NCBI GenBank assembly: GCA_934725015.1
Contig: CAKVAS010000001.1
Coordinates: forward strand, 310,001-374,000
Origin: an uncultured Bacteroidales bacterium
GTDB taxonomy: Bacteria > Bacteroidota > Bacteroidia > Bacteroidales > UBA932
Direction of reading: 5' to 3'
DNA: 64,000 nt
Every line of letters begins with the position of its first letter. Position 1 is the stretch's first letter. The notes under the pieces are model-generated. The model did no database searches. It was not told where the DNA came from and worked only from the letters and a program-made list of their open reading frames with translations. A program made the position numbers and the translations under genes. Of this stretch, positions 52,074-59,234 are shown one piece after another.

Positions 52074-53549
52074 CTAAAAGCGAAGAATATACCCGTCTTC
52101 GTCCTTGAACGCATTGCTGCGCTCAAAAAAAGCCATAGTCTCATCAAAGTCATCTCCTCGGATTTTTGAACTGAACAGCCTCGCCCTTGAAAGTGCCCGA
52201 ATCAAAACACTCGAATCATTTCTTCGGGTAAGTCGACGCAGCGCATTCAAATAATCATCACGGAACACCGTAGGAATGATAATCCTAGACTGCCCACCAG
52301 CTACCAATTCCGCATTCATCATTATCCTGGACAGCCGCCCGTTGCCGTCGTTAAACGGATGGACTTCGCTTACCATAAACATAATGAAGATCGCTTTTGC
52401 GAACGGATGCTCAAGTGCATGATAGTATTCAAAGCCTTTCTTCAGTGTGCCTTGTACAAGGGCATAATCTACAAAATGAGTATCTCCCGCGTGATTGTTG
52501 CTCATCTTGAACGCTCCGGGATTACGGTCAGGCCTTGCCGACATCATGATTCGATGCCTTTCTTGAAGCAAGCCGATAAGTTCATCCGATGACGCGGGTA
52601 CCCTGCTCATTTCTCTTTTACTGGCAACTATCCGGAATGTTCCCAACACGTCATGAGAATCGGCATTTCTTGCAGGCAACGGCTGGCCTGTATCGATAAT
52701 TCTTCTTGCATCTTCTATATCAAATTCAGTCCCTTCAATATAATTGGAAAAATAGCTCTCGAAGAATGCAAAATTACGGAATGACGCACTGTCAACATTT
52801 TTTTCCGGCAAATCCTGAAAAACTTCATTATGTAAGGATTCAAATAAAATCTCAAAAAGTTTTAATCTATCCAAATCATAAGGAATTCCCCTTGCTCTTG
52901 CCGTGGCGCTTGATGATGTCAATATCGAGGATGGTCTAGTTTGCAGAATGGCTCCAATAATGGCATTCAGCGTATCAAACTCGTCATTCATCCCCAAGGT
53001 GGCTGCAATGTTCTTTGCCCTGTCCCGGAAAGCATTCAGTCCGGACTCTCCGTTGGTGATTAGAATCTTTTCCAGATTTTCTTCTATTTTTTGCCGAGGA
53101 AGGCATTTGGATGCGCCGGTTCTTGCCCTTCCTTTCTGCAAGTTCTCCAGAACACGACGCTCTGCACTTGAAATATACAGATTCTCAATAAATGGCATAT
53201 CATTCTCCATACCGTCCGGTCCCTGTATCAGATGTACTGTAATTCCCGGCAATGAGATGTTCTTGGTATATTTGTATGTCAGGAAGAAATCACCTTCTTC
53301 TGTTGGTTTTAGCTCATATGCGGAACGGTGGCTTACGACAGCTTCCGGATATAACTGTCCTAATATGGAGAATATGTTCCTGCGTATTACGACCTCTGGA
53401 GTTTCATCGAGATTGGTGGTATATATCCTTGGCGCGATCTTTTTCAGAAGGCCACGTTTCACCAAATCAGTCCGTGCCGCTGATTCTTTCTTGTCAGAAG
53501 ACGCGATTTCAATCTCCGAAATGTTCCGCATGGACGTTTTCTTCTGCAT
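52074..53549 (-). CDS. AbiEi-like antitoxin domain fused to Fic AMPylase
   Basis: A 491-residue protein. Residues 15-130 look like an AbiEi-type N-terminal winged helix and following domain (LVKRGLLKKIAPRIYTTN, then PEAVVSHRSAYEL). The C-terminal half is a Fic domain with canonical HPFNDGNGRLSR near 398, able to transfer AMP or a similar group to target proteins, and an inhibitory helix motif SNYIEGTEF near 267 of the class in which the helix precedes the Fic core. AbiEi proteins repress their own operons by binding repeats; two repeats lie at this promoter. It sits at the island edge, upstream of the intact regulator. Toxin activity is inferred, not shown. Confidence 0.88.
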   Translation of the reverse strand: MQKKTSMRNISEIEIASSDKKESAARTDLVKRGLLKKIAPRIYTTNLDETPEVVIRRNIFSILGQLYPEAVVSHRSAYELKPTEEGDFFLTYKYTKNISLPGITVHLIQGPDGMENDMPFIENLYISSAERRVLENLQKGRARTGASKCLPRQKIEENLEKILITNGESGLNAFRDRAKNIAATLGMNDEFDTLNAIIGAILQTRPSSILTSSSATARARGIPYDLDRLKLFEILFESLHNEVFQDLPEKNVDSASFRNFAFFESYFSNYIEGTEFDIEDARRIIDTGQPLPARNADSHDVLGTFRIVASKREMSRVPASSDELIGLLQERHRIMMSARPDRNPGAFKMSNNHAGDTHFVDYALVQGTLKKGFEYYHALEHPFAKAIFIMFMVSEVHPFNDGNGRLSRIMMNAELVAGGQSRIIIPTVFRDDYLNALRRLTRRNDSSVLIRALSRARLFSSKIRGDDFDETMAFFERSNAFKDEDGYILRF

Positions 53550-53578
53550 AATTTTCTATTAAGGCTACATTATCTTCG

Positions 53579-53586
53579 CAAATATA
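53579..53586 (-). promoter_or_regulatory. -7 element for the Fic gene
   Basis: TATATTTG on the minus strand, directly abutting the first repeat box and about 30 bp before the ATG. Confidence 0.65.
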
Positions 53587-53637
53587 GGTAATTTTGTCGA
53601 TTAAGAGTGCTGTTTCTGGGTAATTTCGTCGATTAAG
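53587..53637 (-). repeat. Two direct repeats at 32-bp spacing at the Fic promoter
   Basis: GGTAATTT(T/C)GTCGATTAAG (19 bp, one mismatch) starts at 53587 and 53619. A weaker third match (TAATTTTCTATTAAG) covers the start codon region at 53549-53563. Confidence 0.9.
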
Positions 53638-53664
53638 GCACACTTCTGACATTCCCAATCAATC

Positions 53665-53709
53665 TGAACATTGCGGCAGAAGGCAATGCGCCTCCTGCCG
53701 CAATGTTCA
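53665..53709. terminator. Stem-loop between the lipoprotein and Fic genes
   Basis: TGAACATTGCGGCAG pairs perfectly over 15 bp with CTGCCGCAATGTTCA, with an inner AGGC-n-GCCT hairpin. It lies downstream of the minus-strand lipoprotein gene and shares its stem core with 37142-37174. Confidence 0.7.
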
Positions 53710-53746
53710 TACAAAATCATGCCAGTTTTATACCTACTATTCTCTG

Positions 53747-54214
53747 TCATTCCCCGGCATAGACAATCTTTTTTCCCCGGCTGATTACATCCTCGGCACT
53801 CAGAGTGTATTTGGCGAGCCACTTCTTTCCGCTCGCGACGGCCGTCCAGTCCTCATTTTCAAAGACGGTCGCGTCGAACACATAGAACGGAACGAGGGCA
53901 TCCTTGGCATAGGACTCGAACGGGCCACTCTTGTCCTCGGTGACATTCACGCTTGTCCTTTCGTGAGCCTTGGTGACAAAGCGGCAGTTGTCCGTGCCGG
54001 AAAGGCTTGCAGGAAGCTCGTCTTCCCGAGCGTCGGTGCCTTTGCTGTGATAGGGCACGAACCAGACGATGTCCGTATTGCTCTGATTCTCGAGCGTAAG
54101 CAGATAGTAATTCTCCGGCGCCGTGTCGAAGTCCATATCATGACGATGGCAGGAAACGGCTGCCATAAGAACCACCAGTGCGGAAAGAACCGCATAAAAT
54201 ATATGCCTTTTCAT
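53747..54214 (-). CDS. Small lipoprotein
   Basis: A 155-residue lipoprotein (lipobox AAVSC, Cys 22). The mature part is Ig-like: YYLLTLENQSNTDIVWFVPYHS, then VTKAHERTSVNVTED and FYVFDATVFENEDWTAV. The arrangement resembles the lipoprotein at 46734-47204. It follows the beta-barrel gene by 11 bp and probably shares its transcript. Function unknown. Confidence 0.78.
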   Translation of the reverse strand: MKRHIFYAVLSALVVLMAAVSCHRHDMDFDTAPENYYLLTLENQSNTDIVWFVPYHSKGTDAREDELPASLSGTDNCRFVTKAHERTSVNVTEDKSGPFESYAKDALVPFYVFDATVFENEDWTAVASGKKWLAKYTLSAEDVISRGKKIVYAGE

Positions 54215-54225
54215 AACAATCCGAT

Positions 54226-55158
54226 TTATTTTGAGTACCTGCCTGACTGGTAGCGGTTCATGCCTATGTTCCAGCCTATTCCGAAATTGATGTTCAGGAA
54301 ATTGAACGGAAGCCTTGCCGCCGTGCTGACAGCGGAATCCATGTCAAGGACATATCTGTCCTCCAGTTCCGACCATGCCACCGATTCAGCCCAGTTGGTC
54401 GGTTCAAACGCCTTCTTGAACTGATAGCTGACCTTCTCGTAGTTGAAGCTGTTCGGGAAGCATTTGAAGCCGCACTCCGCGGAAATGTAGAAATGGCGGT
54501 TGAAAGTATATGTCAGCTGAAGGGATGCCGAAAGTACCGCAGTTAAGCTGCTCCTGTTGTCGTACACGGGATCCGCCATATAGTCCAGATAACTTTCAGA
54601 AACATGATATGCAACTCCGGTCGGAGCGCTGCCGTCACGAGGAATGCGTCTGTAACTGAATGCGTTTCCGTCGAAAATCCCGAGTCCGACACCAATCATG
54701 GGACGCAGGCTCCAGCCTCCGAAATCGTAGCGGTAGGCAGCACCGACCTGAAACGCGGTCGCAGAGAAACTGTTGTCCCGTCCCAGGAGATTTTTTCCGT
54801 TTTCGAAATAATAGATGTCGTTGGTAAGCCTCCCGTAGCGGTAGCGCCCTCCGTCGGCCCTGTTCACGGTTCCGAAATAGCTCACGTCGTCAATGTCAGT
54901 CCCGAGAAAGGAGAAGGAAACGAAAGCGCCCCAGTGTTTCCCGAAGAAATGGCTGTAACGCATCTGAAACTCTCCGCCGCCACCTAATCCGCAGGCCTTG
55001 CCGGCATCTCCGGAAACGGAAAAAGGCATACCCACAAATCCTCCCTGAATGTCCAATGAGCTGCCATAGGCATACGCCTGAGGCACATTCGGTTGTCTGC
55101 GCGCCTGAGTCGGAACAGCCAGGGCAAGCGCCAAGAGCAGAATAAGAAATCGTTTCAT
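54226..55158 (-). CDS. Outer-membrane beta-barrel protein
   Basis: A 310-residue exported protein with signal peptide ending VPTQA. Alternating strands and aromatic residues throughout (SLDIQGGFVGMPFSVSG; GAFVSFSFLGTD; FQVGAAYRYDFGGWSLRPMIGVG; LNINFGIGWNIG) indicate an outer-membrane porin-like or PorT-like barrel. It is first of a two-gene unit with the small lipoprotein downstream. The 256-bp upstream gap has several GTTTCA/TGAAAC boxes but no consensus promoter that I can defend. Confidence 0.82.
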   Translation of the reverse strand: MKRFLILLLALALAVPTQARRQPNVPQAYAYGSSLDIQGGFVGMPFSVSGDAGKACGLGGGGEFQMRYSHFFGKHWGAFVSFSFLGTDIDDVSYFGTVNRADGGRYRYGRLTNDIYYFENGKNLLGRDNSFSATAFQVGAAYRYDFGGWSLRPMIGVGLGIFDGNAFSYRRIPRDGSAPTGVAYHVSESYLDYMADPVYDNRSSLTAVLSASLQLTYTFNRHFYISAECGFKCFPNSFNYEKVSYQFKKAFEPTNWAESVAWSELEDRYVLDMDSAVSTAARLPFNFLNINFGIGWNIGMNRYQSGRYSK

Positions 55159-55414
55159 ATGTCCTAAAATTTAGTGCGGCTAAAGTTATGAAGAATATTC
55201 ATTATGAGCAAATAAAATGTTTCACATCGCTTCATCTGTCAATTCACACATAACGAGTTGACACACAGAATTTTACCCAACATAATCCACAATGTTTCAT
55301 TTTTGGAAAAATCACATAACTTACTATCTTTCAGTTTATTATATAGTGAAACTATATGAAACTTTTCAGGCGACGGCCATTGGAGTATATTCTGGATGAT
55401 GAAAGCACTCTATT

Positions 55415-55879
55415 TCAAAAAGATACACCGATTTCGCGGAGGGGAATGAGGACGAAATCGCGTTCGTGCATCCGGGGATGCGGGATTATGAGATCGGGGG
55501 TATCTATTTTTTCGTCACCGTAGAGGAGAATGTCGATGTCGATGGGACGTGAAGTGTATATCCTCCTGCCTTCGGGGTCATAGACGGGCGAGCGCGTTTC
55601 GCGTCCGAGCTGCCTTTCAATGATTTTGACTGCCTTGAGTATGTCATGCGGAGACGAGGTAAGGTCGAAGCGCACGGCAGCGTTCAGGAACTTGTCCTCG
55701 GATTCGAAGCCCCAGGGCTCCGTCTCTATCAGAGAGGAAACGGCGACAGGCCTCCGCTCCGAGCCCTCCATCTCGGAGAACCTCTCCCCCATCAGCCTCA
55801 CAGCCTCCAAAATATTCCTCCGCCTGTCCCCCAGATTACTCCCCAACGAGAAATATACAGGAATATGAAAACTATTCAT
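55415..55879 (-). CDS. folK: 2-amino-4-hydroxy-6-hydroxymethyldihydropteridine pyrophosphokinase
   Basis: A 154-residue enzyme of folate synthesis that transfers pyrophosphate from ATP to 6-hydroxymethyl-dihydropterin. The family motifs are complete: FSLGSNLGDRRRN at residues 10-22, EPWGFESEDKFLNAA near 55, RPIDIDILLYGD near 110 with the two Mg-binding Asp residues, and IPHPRMHERDFVLIPL near 133. Usual length. It appears to stand alone, with a wide gap to the suf genes. Confidence 0.96.
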   Translation of the reverse strand: MNSFHIPVYFSLGSNLGDRRRNILEAVRLMGERFSEMEGSERRPVAVSSLIETEPWGFESEDKFLNAAVRFDLTSSPHDILKAVKIIERQLGRETRSPVYDPEGRRIYTSRPIDIDILLYGDEKIDTPDLIIPHPRMHERDFVLIPLREIGVSF

Positions 55880-56068
55880 ACTAACTAAAAAATGTCATAA
55901 TCAAAACAAAAAGGAACGGGATGCAAACTGAACTGGTGCAGATATAACAACCGAGACAAAACAAGACGCATCAGCGTCGTGCGGAGAACAACGAAGCGAG
56001 AGCCATGTGCGATAGTGTGCACGGAGCACCACTTCCCCTTCGAGGGGACGGGAGGGGTCTAAATACAA

Positions 56069-56098
56069 GGGCAGGCCGCCTTTTAGGCGCCCCGCCCC
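56069..56098 (-). terminator. GC-rich stem-loop after sufT
   Basis: GGGC-A-GGCCGCC against GGCG-C-CC-C-GCCC forms a strong imperfect stem directly at the stop codon of the minus-strand gene, followed on that strand by TTGTATTT. Confidence 0.6.
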
Positions 56099-56403
56099 TA
56101 TTCATCTAAACCAAGTTCAACGAGAGCCTCCTCCGACATCCTGCTCTTGTCCCACGCCGGCTCAAAGACCAGCTCAACCCTCACGCTGACAACTCCCGGA
56201 ACATCCTCGACCGACTTCTGCACCTCATCGACCACATAGTCAGCCATCGGGCAGTTGGGAGCCGTCAGGGTCATCTGAATGAAAACGTTATGCTCCTCAT
56301 CAACCTTGAGTTCATAGATGAGGCCAAGGTCATAGATATTCACCGGAATCTCCGGGTCATAGACCTGTCTCAATGCGCGTATTATATCACCTTCAAGTGC
56401 CAT
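56098..56403 (-). CDS. sufT: SufT/MIP18-family iron-sulfur assembly protein (DUF59)
   Basis: A 101-residue DUF59 protein involved in maturation of iron-sulfur proteins. DPEIPVNIYDLGLIYEL (residues 16-32) and MTLTAPNCPMAD (near 45-56, with the conserved Cys) are the family signatures; the C-terminus FEPAWDKSRMSEEAL is typical. It is the third gene of a sufS-sufE-sufT cluster on the minus strand. The symbol follows family use; related proteins are called PaaD-like. Confidence 0.93.
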   Translation of the reverse strand: MALEGDIIRALRQVYDPEIPVNIYDLGLIYELKVDEEHNVFIQMTLTAPNCPMADYVVDEVQKSVEDVPGVVSVRVELVFEPAWDKSRMSEEALVELGLDE

Positions 56404-56501
56404 ATACTTACTGTTAAGAAACCTCTAAAGCGCCGTTCGGAATTTTCATACCTGTGGCGGAAACTGACTTTGAAGCAAATGCCGGCGGGTAAAGACATCG
56501 C

Positions 56502-56957
56502 CTACCCGACAAGTGCCTGCATATTCGTGGCATCGATGCAGAGCTGTGCGGCGGCTGCATTCCGTATTGTCTCAATCATCGACGCAAGCCCGTTGGCCCG
56601 CGTAGGGGAAAGATTATCCTTCAGGCCGATTTTCTCGACGACCGAGAAGTCTGAGCCCGCGATTTCCTGCGGGGTGCGCCCGGAATAGATGCGGATGAGC
56701 AGGGATATGATTCCCTTGGTTATAATCGCGTCGCTGTCCGCATTGAACCAAAGACGGCCAGCCTCATATTTCCAATTAAGCCAAACTCTTGACTGACAAC
56801 CCTTTATCAGATGCTCATCTGTCTTATCTTCCTCGGGATACCCCTTCATGGATTTTCCGAGTTCTATGAGATATTCATATTTGTCGAGCCATTCGTCGAA
56901 CATCGCGAACTCATCGACGACCTCGGATTCCACTTCCTGCAAGCTTTTCTCTGCCAT
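56502..56957 (-). CDS. sufE: Cysteine desulfuration protein SufE
   Basis: A 151-residue sulfur acceptor that takes persulfide sulfur from SufS and stimulates its activity. The acceptor Cys lies in LIKGCQSRVWL near residue 53; YLIELGKSMKGYPEE near 28 and GRTPQEIAGSDFSVVEKIGL near 95 are also characteristic. The ATG at 56957 is chosen; another lies two codons upstream. It lies 127 bp after sufS. The scaffold genes sufBCD are not in this window. Confidence 0.95.
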   Translation of the reverse strand: MAEKSLQEVESEVVDEFAMFDEWLDKYEYLIELGKSMKGYPEEDKTDEHLIKGCQSRVWLNWKYEAGRLWFNADSDAIITKGIISLLIRIYSGRTPQEIAGSDFSVVEKIGLKDNLSPTRANGLASMIETIRNAAAAQLCIDATNMQALVG

Positions 56958-57084
56958 ATTCATTCACATTTACGCCCCGCATCCGCGAAGCCACATTAAA
57001 AAACCTTCAAAAAATCATACAAAACTGATTCCAACACCATGTAAATCCCTCTCCGACCCCAGAGTCAGACCTTCCGTCCGACAA

Positions 57085-58299
57085 CTACGACAGCATCCCT
57101 ATCGCCCTGTCAAGGCATCGCAGGAAAGTCTCGGCCTCCTCAAGCGTGTTGTAGGCGGCGAATGAAGCGCGCAGCATTCCGGTCACTCCGAAACGGGTCA
57201 TGACAGGCTCCGCACACATCTGTCCGGAACGCACGGCAACCCCCATCTTGTCGAGAATCTGGGCAAGGTCCTCGTGATGAACTCCCTCAACGGAGAAAGA
57301 AAAGACGGGAACTCTCGGCTTTGCCGTTCCGTACAGCCTTATGCGAGTGTCCGAAATCAACTCGTCATAAACAAAGTCGGAAATTTCGTTCTGATATTTA
57401 ACTATTTCACTATCAGTCAATATTTTAGCAAAATCCAAGGCCGGCTTCAAGGTAGCCTGACCGATAAAATTCCGTGTACCTGCCTCGAATTTCATCGGAA
57501 GCGGCGCGTAGGTGGTGCTTTCAAAAGTGACAGTGCCGACCATCTCCCCTCCGGAGAGGAACGGAGGCATCGCCTCAAGGTACTTCTTCTTTCCATAAAG
57601 CGCACCTGTTCCCGTGGCAGCATAAACCTTGTGCCCCGAAAAGGCATAAAAATCACAATCCATTTCCCGCACGTCAGCTCCGCAGTGGACAATGCCCTGG
57701 GCGCCATCGACCAGGACCGGGACACCGCGCTCGTGGCAGAAGGAAACAATGTCCCTGACAGGATTCACGGTTCCGAGAACGTTAGAAACCTGGGCCACCA
57801 CAACTATCCGAGTCCTTTCGTCAATGAGATTTTCCAGTTCATCGACACGCAGAGTGCCGTCGTCTCCGACGGGGATAACCCTAAGACTCGCCCCTTTTCT
57901 CCGGCAGAGCAGCTGCCAAGGGACGATGTCGGAATGGTGCTCCACGGCAGAAACAACAATATTGTCCCCCTCCCTCACGAAGGCCTCACCGAATGAATAC
58001 GCGACAAGGTTGATTGATTCCGTGGTACCGGAAGTAAGTATTATCTCCTCGCGGAATTCAGCATTAAGGAAATCCCTGACCGCGTCGCGGGCCTGTTCAT
58101 AATGCTCCGTGGCCAGACTTGAAAGCCGGTGCACACCCCTATGGATATTGGCGTTCGCCGTCCTTGAGTACAAATCCTGCATCTGAAGCACAGAATCGAG
58201 ACGCTGAGATGTAGCCGCATTGTCCAAATAGACTAGAGGCTTGCCATATACAGTCTCCGAAAGCGCCGGAAATCTTGATCTTATTTCTTCAATTTTCAT
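57085..58299 (-). CDS. sufS: Cysteine desulfurase SufS
   Basis: A 404-residue PLP enzyme that removes sulfur from cysteine for iron-sulfur cluster assembly. The PLP lysine is in FSGHKVYAATGTGALYGKK near 225, LTSGTTESINLVAYSFG near 90 binds PLP phosphate, and the active-site Cys is in VRSGQMCAEPVM near 364, a short-loop arrangement typical of SufS rather than IscS. First gene of sufS-sufE-sufT, divergent from ruvA. Confidence 0.97.
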   Translation of the reverse strand: MKIEEIRSRFPALSETVYGKPLVYLDNAATSQRLDSVLQMQDLYSRTANANIHRGVHRLSSLATEHYEQARDAVRDFLNAEFREEIILTSGTTESINLVAYSFGEAFVREGDNIVVSAVEHHSDIVPWQLLCRRKGASLRVIPVGDDGTLRVDELENLIDERTRIVVVAQVSNVLGTVNPVRDIVSFCHERGVPVLVDGAQGIVHCGADVREMDCDFYAFSGHKVYAATGTGALYGKKKYLEAMPPFLSGGEMVGTVTFESTTYAPLPMKFEAGTRNFIGQATLKPALDFAKILTDSEIVKYQNEISDFVYDELISDTRIRLYGTAKPRVPVFSFSVEGVHHEDLAQILDKMGVAVRSGQMCAEPVMTRFGVTGMLRASFAAYNTLEEAETFLRCLDRAIGMLS

Positions 58300-58354
58300 T
58301 TTCTCGTGTCATAACTCGCGACGCCGGCTCATCGCCATACACCGCACAGAAATG

Positions 58355-58362
58355 CAAAAATA
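58355..58362 (-). promoter_or_regulatory. -7 element for sufS
   Basis: TATTTTTG on the minus strand, about 56 bp before the sufS start. Confidence 0.5.
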
Positions 58363-58395
58363 CAAAATACTCTTCTATCTTGTGAAAAATTATTC

Positions 58396-58403
58396 TACTT
58401 TTG
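58396..58403 (+). promoter_or_regulatory. -7 element for ruvA
   Basis: TACTTTTG matches TAnnTTTG, 46 bp before ruvA. Confidence 0.55.
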
Positions 58404-58449
58404 TAGCGATACCGAATTTTTGAAGGTTTCCCAATAAAAATAAACAGAT

Positions 58450-59037
58450 ATGATAGATTACATCAAGGGAACTATAGCCGAAATTCTTCCGACCGAAATG
58501 ACGCTCGAATGCCACGGAATAGGCTATAAGATTCTTATTTCCCTCCAGTCCTTTGAGGTGCTCAAGACCATGGGCGAGGCTACCGTCTATATCCACCACT
58601 ACCTCCGCGAGGACGACGAACAGTATTTCGGATTCGCCACGAAAGACGAGCGCGAATTGTTCCGGCTTCTGATAGGAGTCTCGGGAGTCGGTGCGGCGAC
58701 GGCAAGGATGATGCTGTCGTCAATGAGTTCCGACGAACTCCGCAACGCCATTCTCTCGGAAGACATAAACAGGATAAAGAGCATAAAGGGCATCGGGCTG
58801 AAGTCCGCACAGCGCCTCATTCTCGAACTCAAGGACAAAATCACCAAGGGCGCAGGAACGGAGCAAACGACGATTTTTCAGACGGGAGGCAATCCGAATC
58901 TCGAAGAGGCAACCACAGCCCTTGTCATGCTCGGATTCACGAAGCCGAATGTCACAAAAACTCTCGCCTCCGTCATCAAAGAGAGCCCAGATGCAAGCTT
59001 GGAGCAGCTGATAAAATCAGCCCTGAAGAAACTCTAA
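58450..59037 (+). CDS. ruvA: Holliday junction branch-migration protein RuvA
   Basis: A 195-residue protein that binds Holliday junctions and loads the RuvB motor. The N-terminal OB domain starts MIDYIKGTIAEILP; the two helix-hairpin-helix motifs appear as LIGVSGVGAATARMML near 75 and IKSIKGIGLKSAQRLILELKDK near 108; domain III (ATTALVMLGFTKPNVTKTL) interacts with RuvB. Standard length. ruvB is not adjacent, as often in Bacteroidetes. Confidence 0.97.
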   Translation: MIDYIKGTIAEILPTEMTLECHGIGYKILISLQSFEVLKTMGEATVYIHHYLREDDEQYFGFATKDERELFRLLIGVSGVGAATARMMLSSMSSDELRNAILSEDINRIKSIKGIGLKSAQRLILELKDKITKGAGTEQTTIFQTGGNPNLEEATTALVMLGFTKPNVTKTLASVIKESPDASLEQLIKSALKKL

Positions 59038-59094
59038 AGCCCACAAAAAGTCTCCCACGGAGAACCTGGAATGTATATTCCCCGAACTTCATAT

Positions 59095-59110
59095 TGTTCC
59101 ACGTGGAACA
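59095..59110. promoter_or_regulatory. parS-like palindrome
   Basis: TGTTCCACGTGGAACA is a perfect 16-bp palindrome, extended to 24 bp (59091-59114) by ATAT flanks. It differs from the classic ParB site TGTTTCACGTGAAACA at one symmetric position. It lies in the gap between ruvA and mnmG. Confidence 0.7.
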
Positions 59111-59234
59111 ATATCTTACTTCAGCACTCATTGTATCCGACAATCAAGCCGCCCGAGAAGTGGCGCCACCAACAAACAAGACTTACACTCCAACGAACCT
59201 CGCATTCGTCAGCAAAGTCGCCCGGAAATAAATC

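Noticed and set aside
53549..53637. Third repeat box at the Fic promoter
   Set aside because: The match at 53549-53563 has a shorter core and is 40-42 bp from the next box, out of phase, so it was not counted as a full copy.
30000..53700. Integrated mobile element (prophage or ICE)
   Set aside because: No integrase, transposase, relaxase, phage structural gene or att-like duplication could be recognised; the region looks like an accessory island shaped by recombination.
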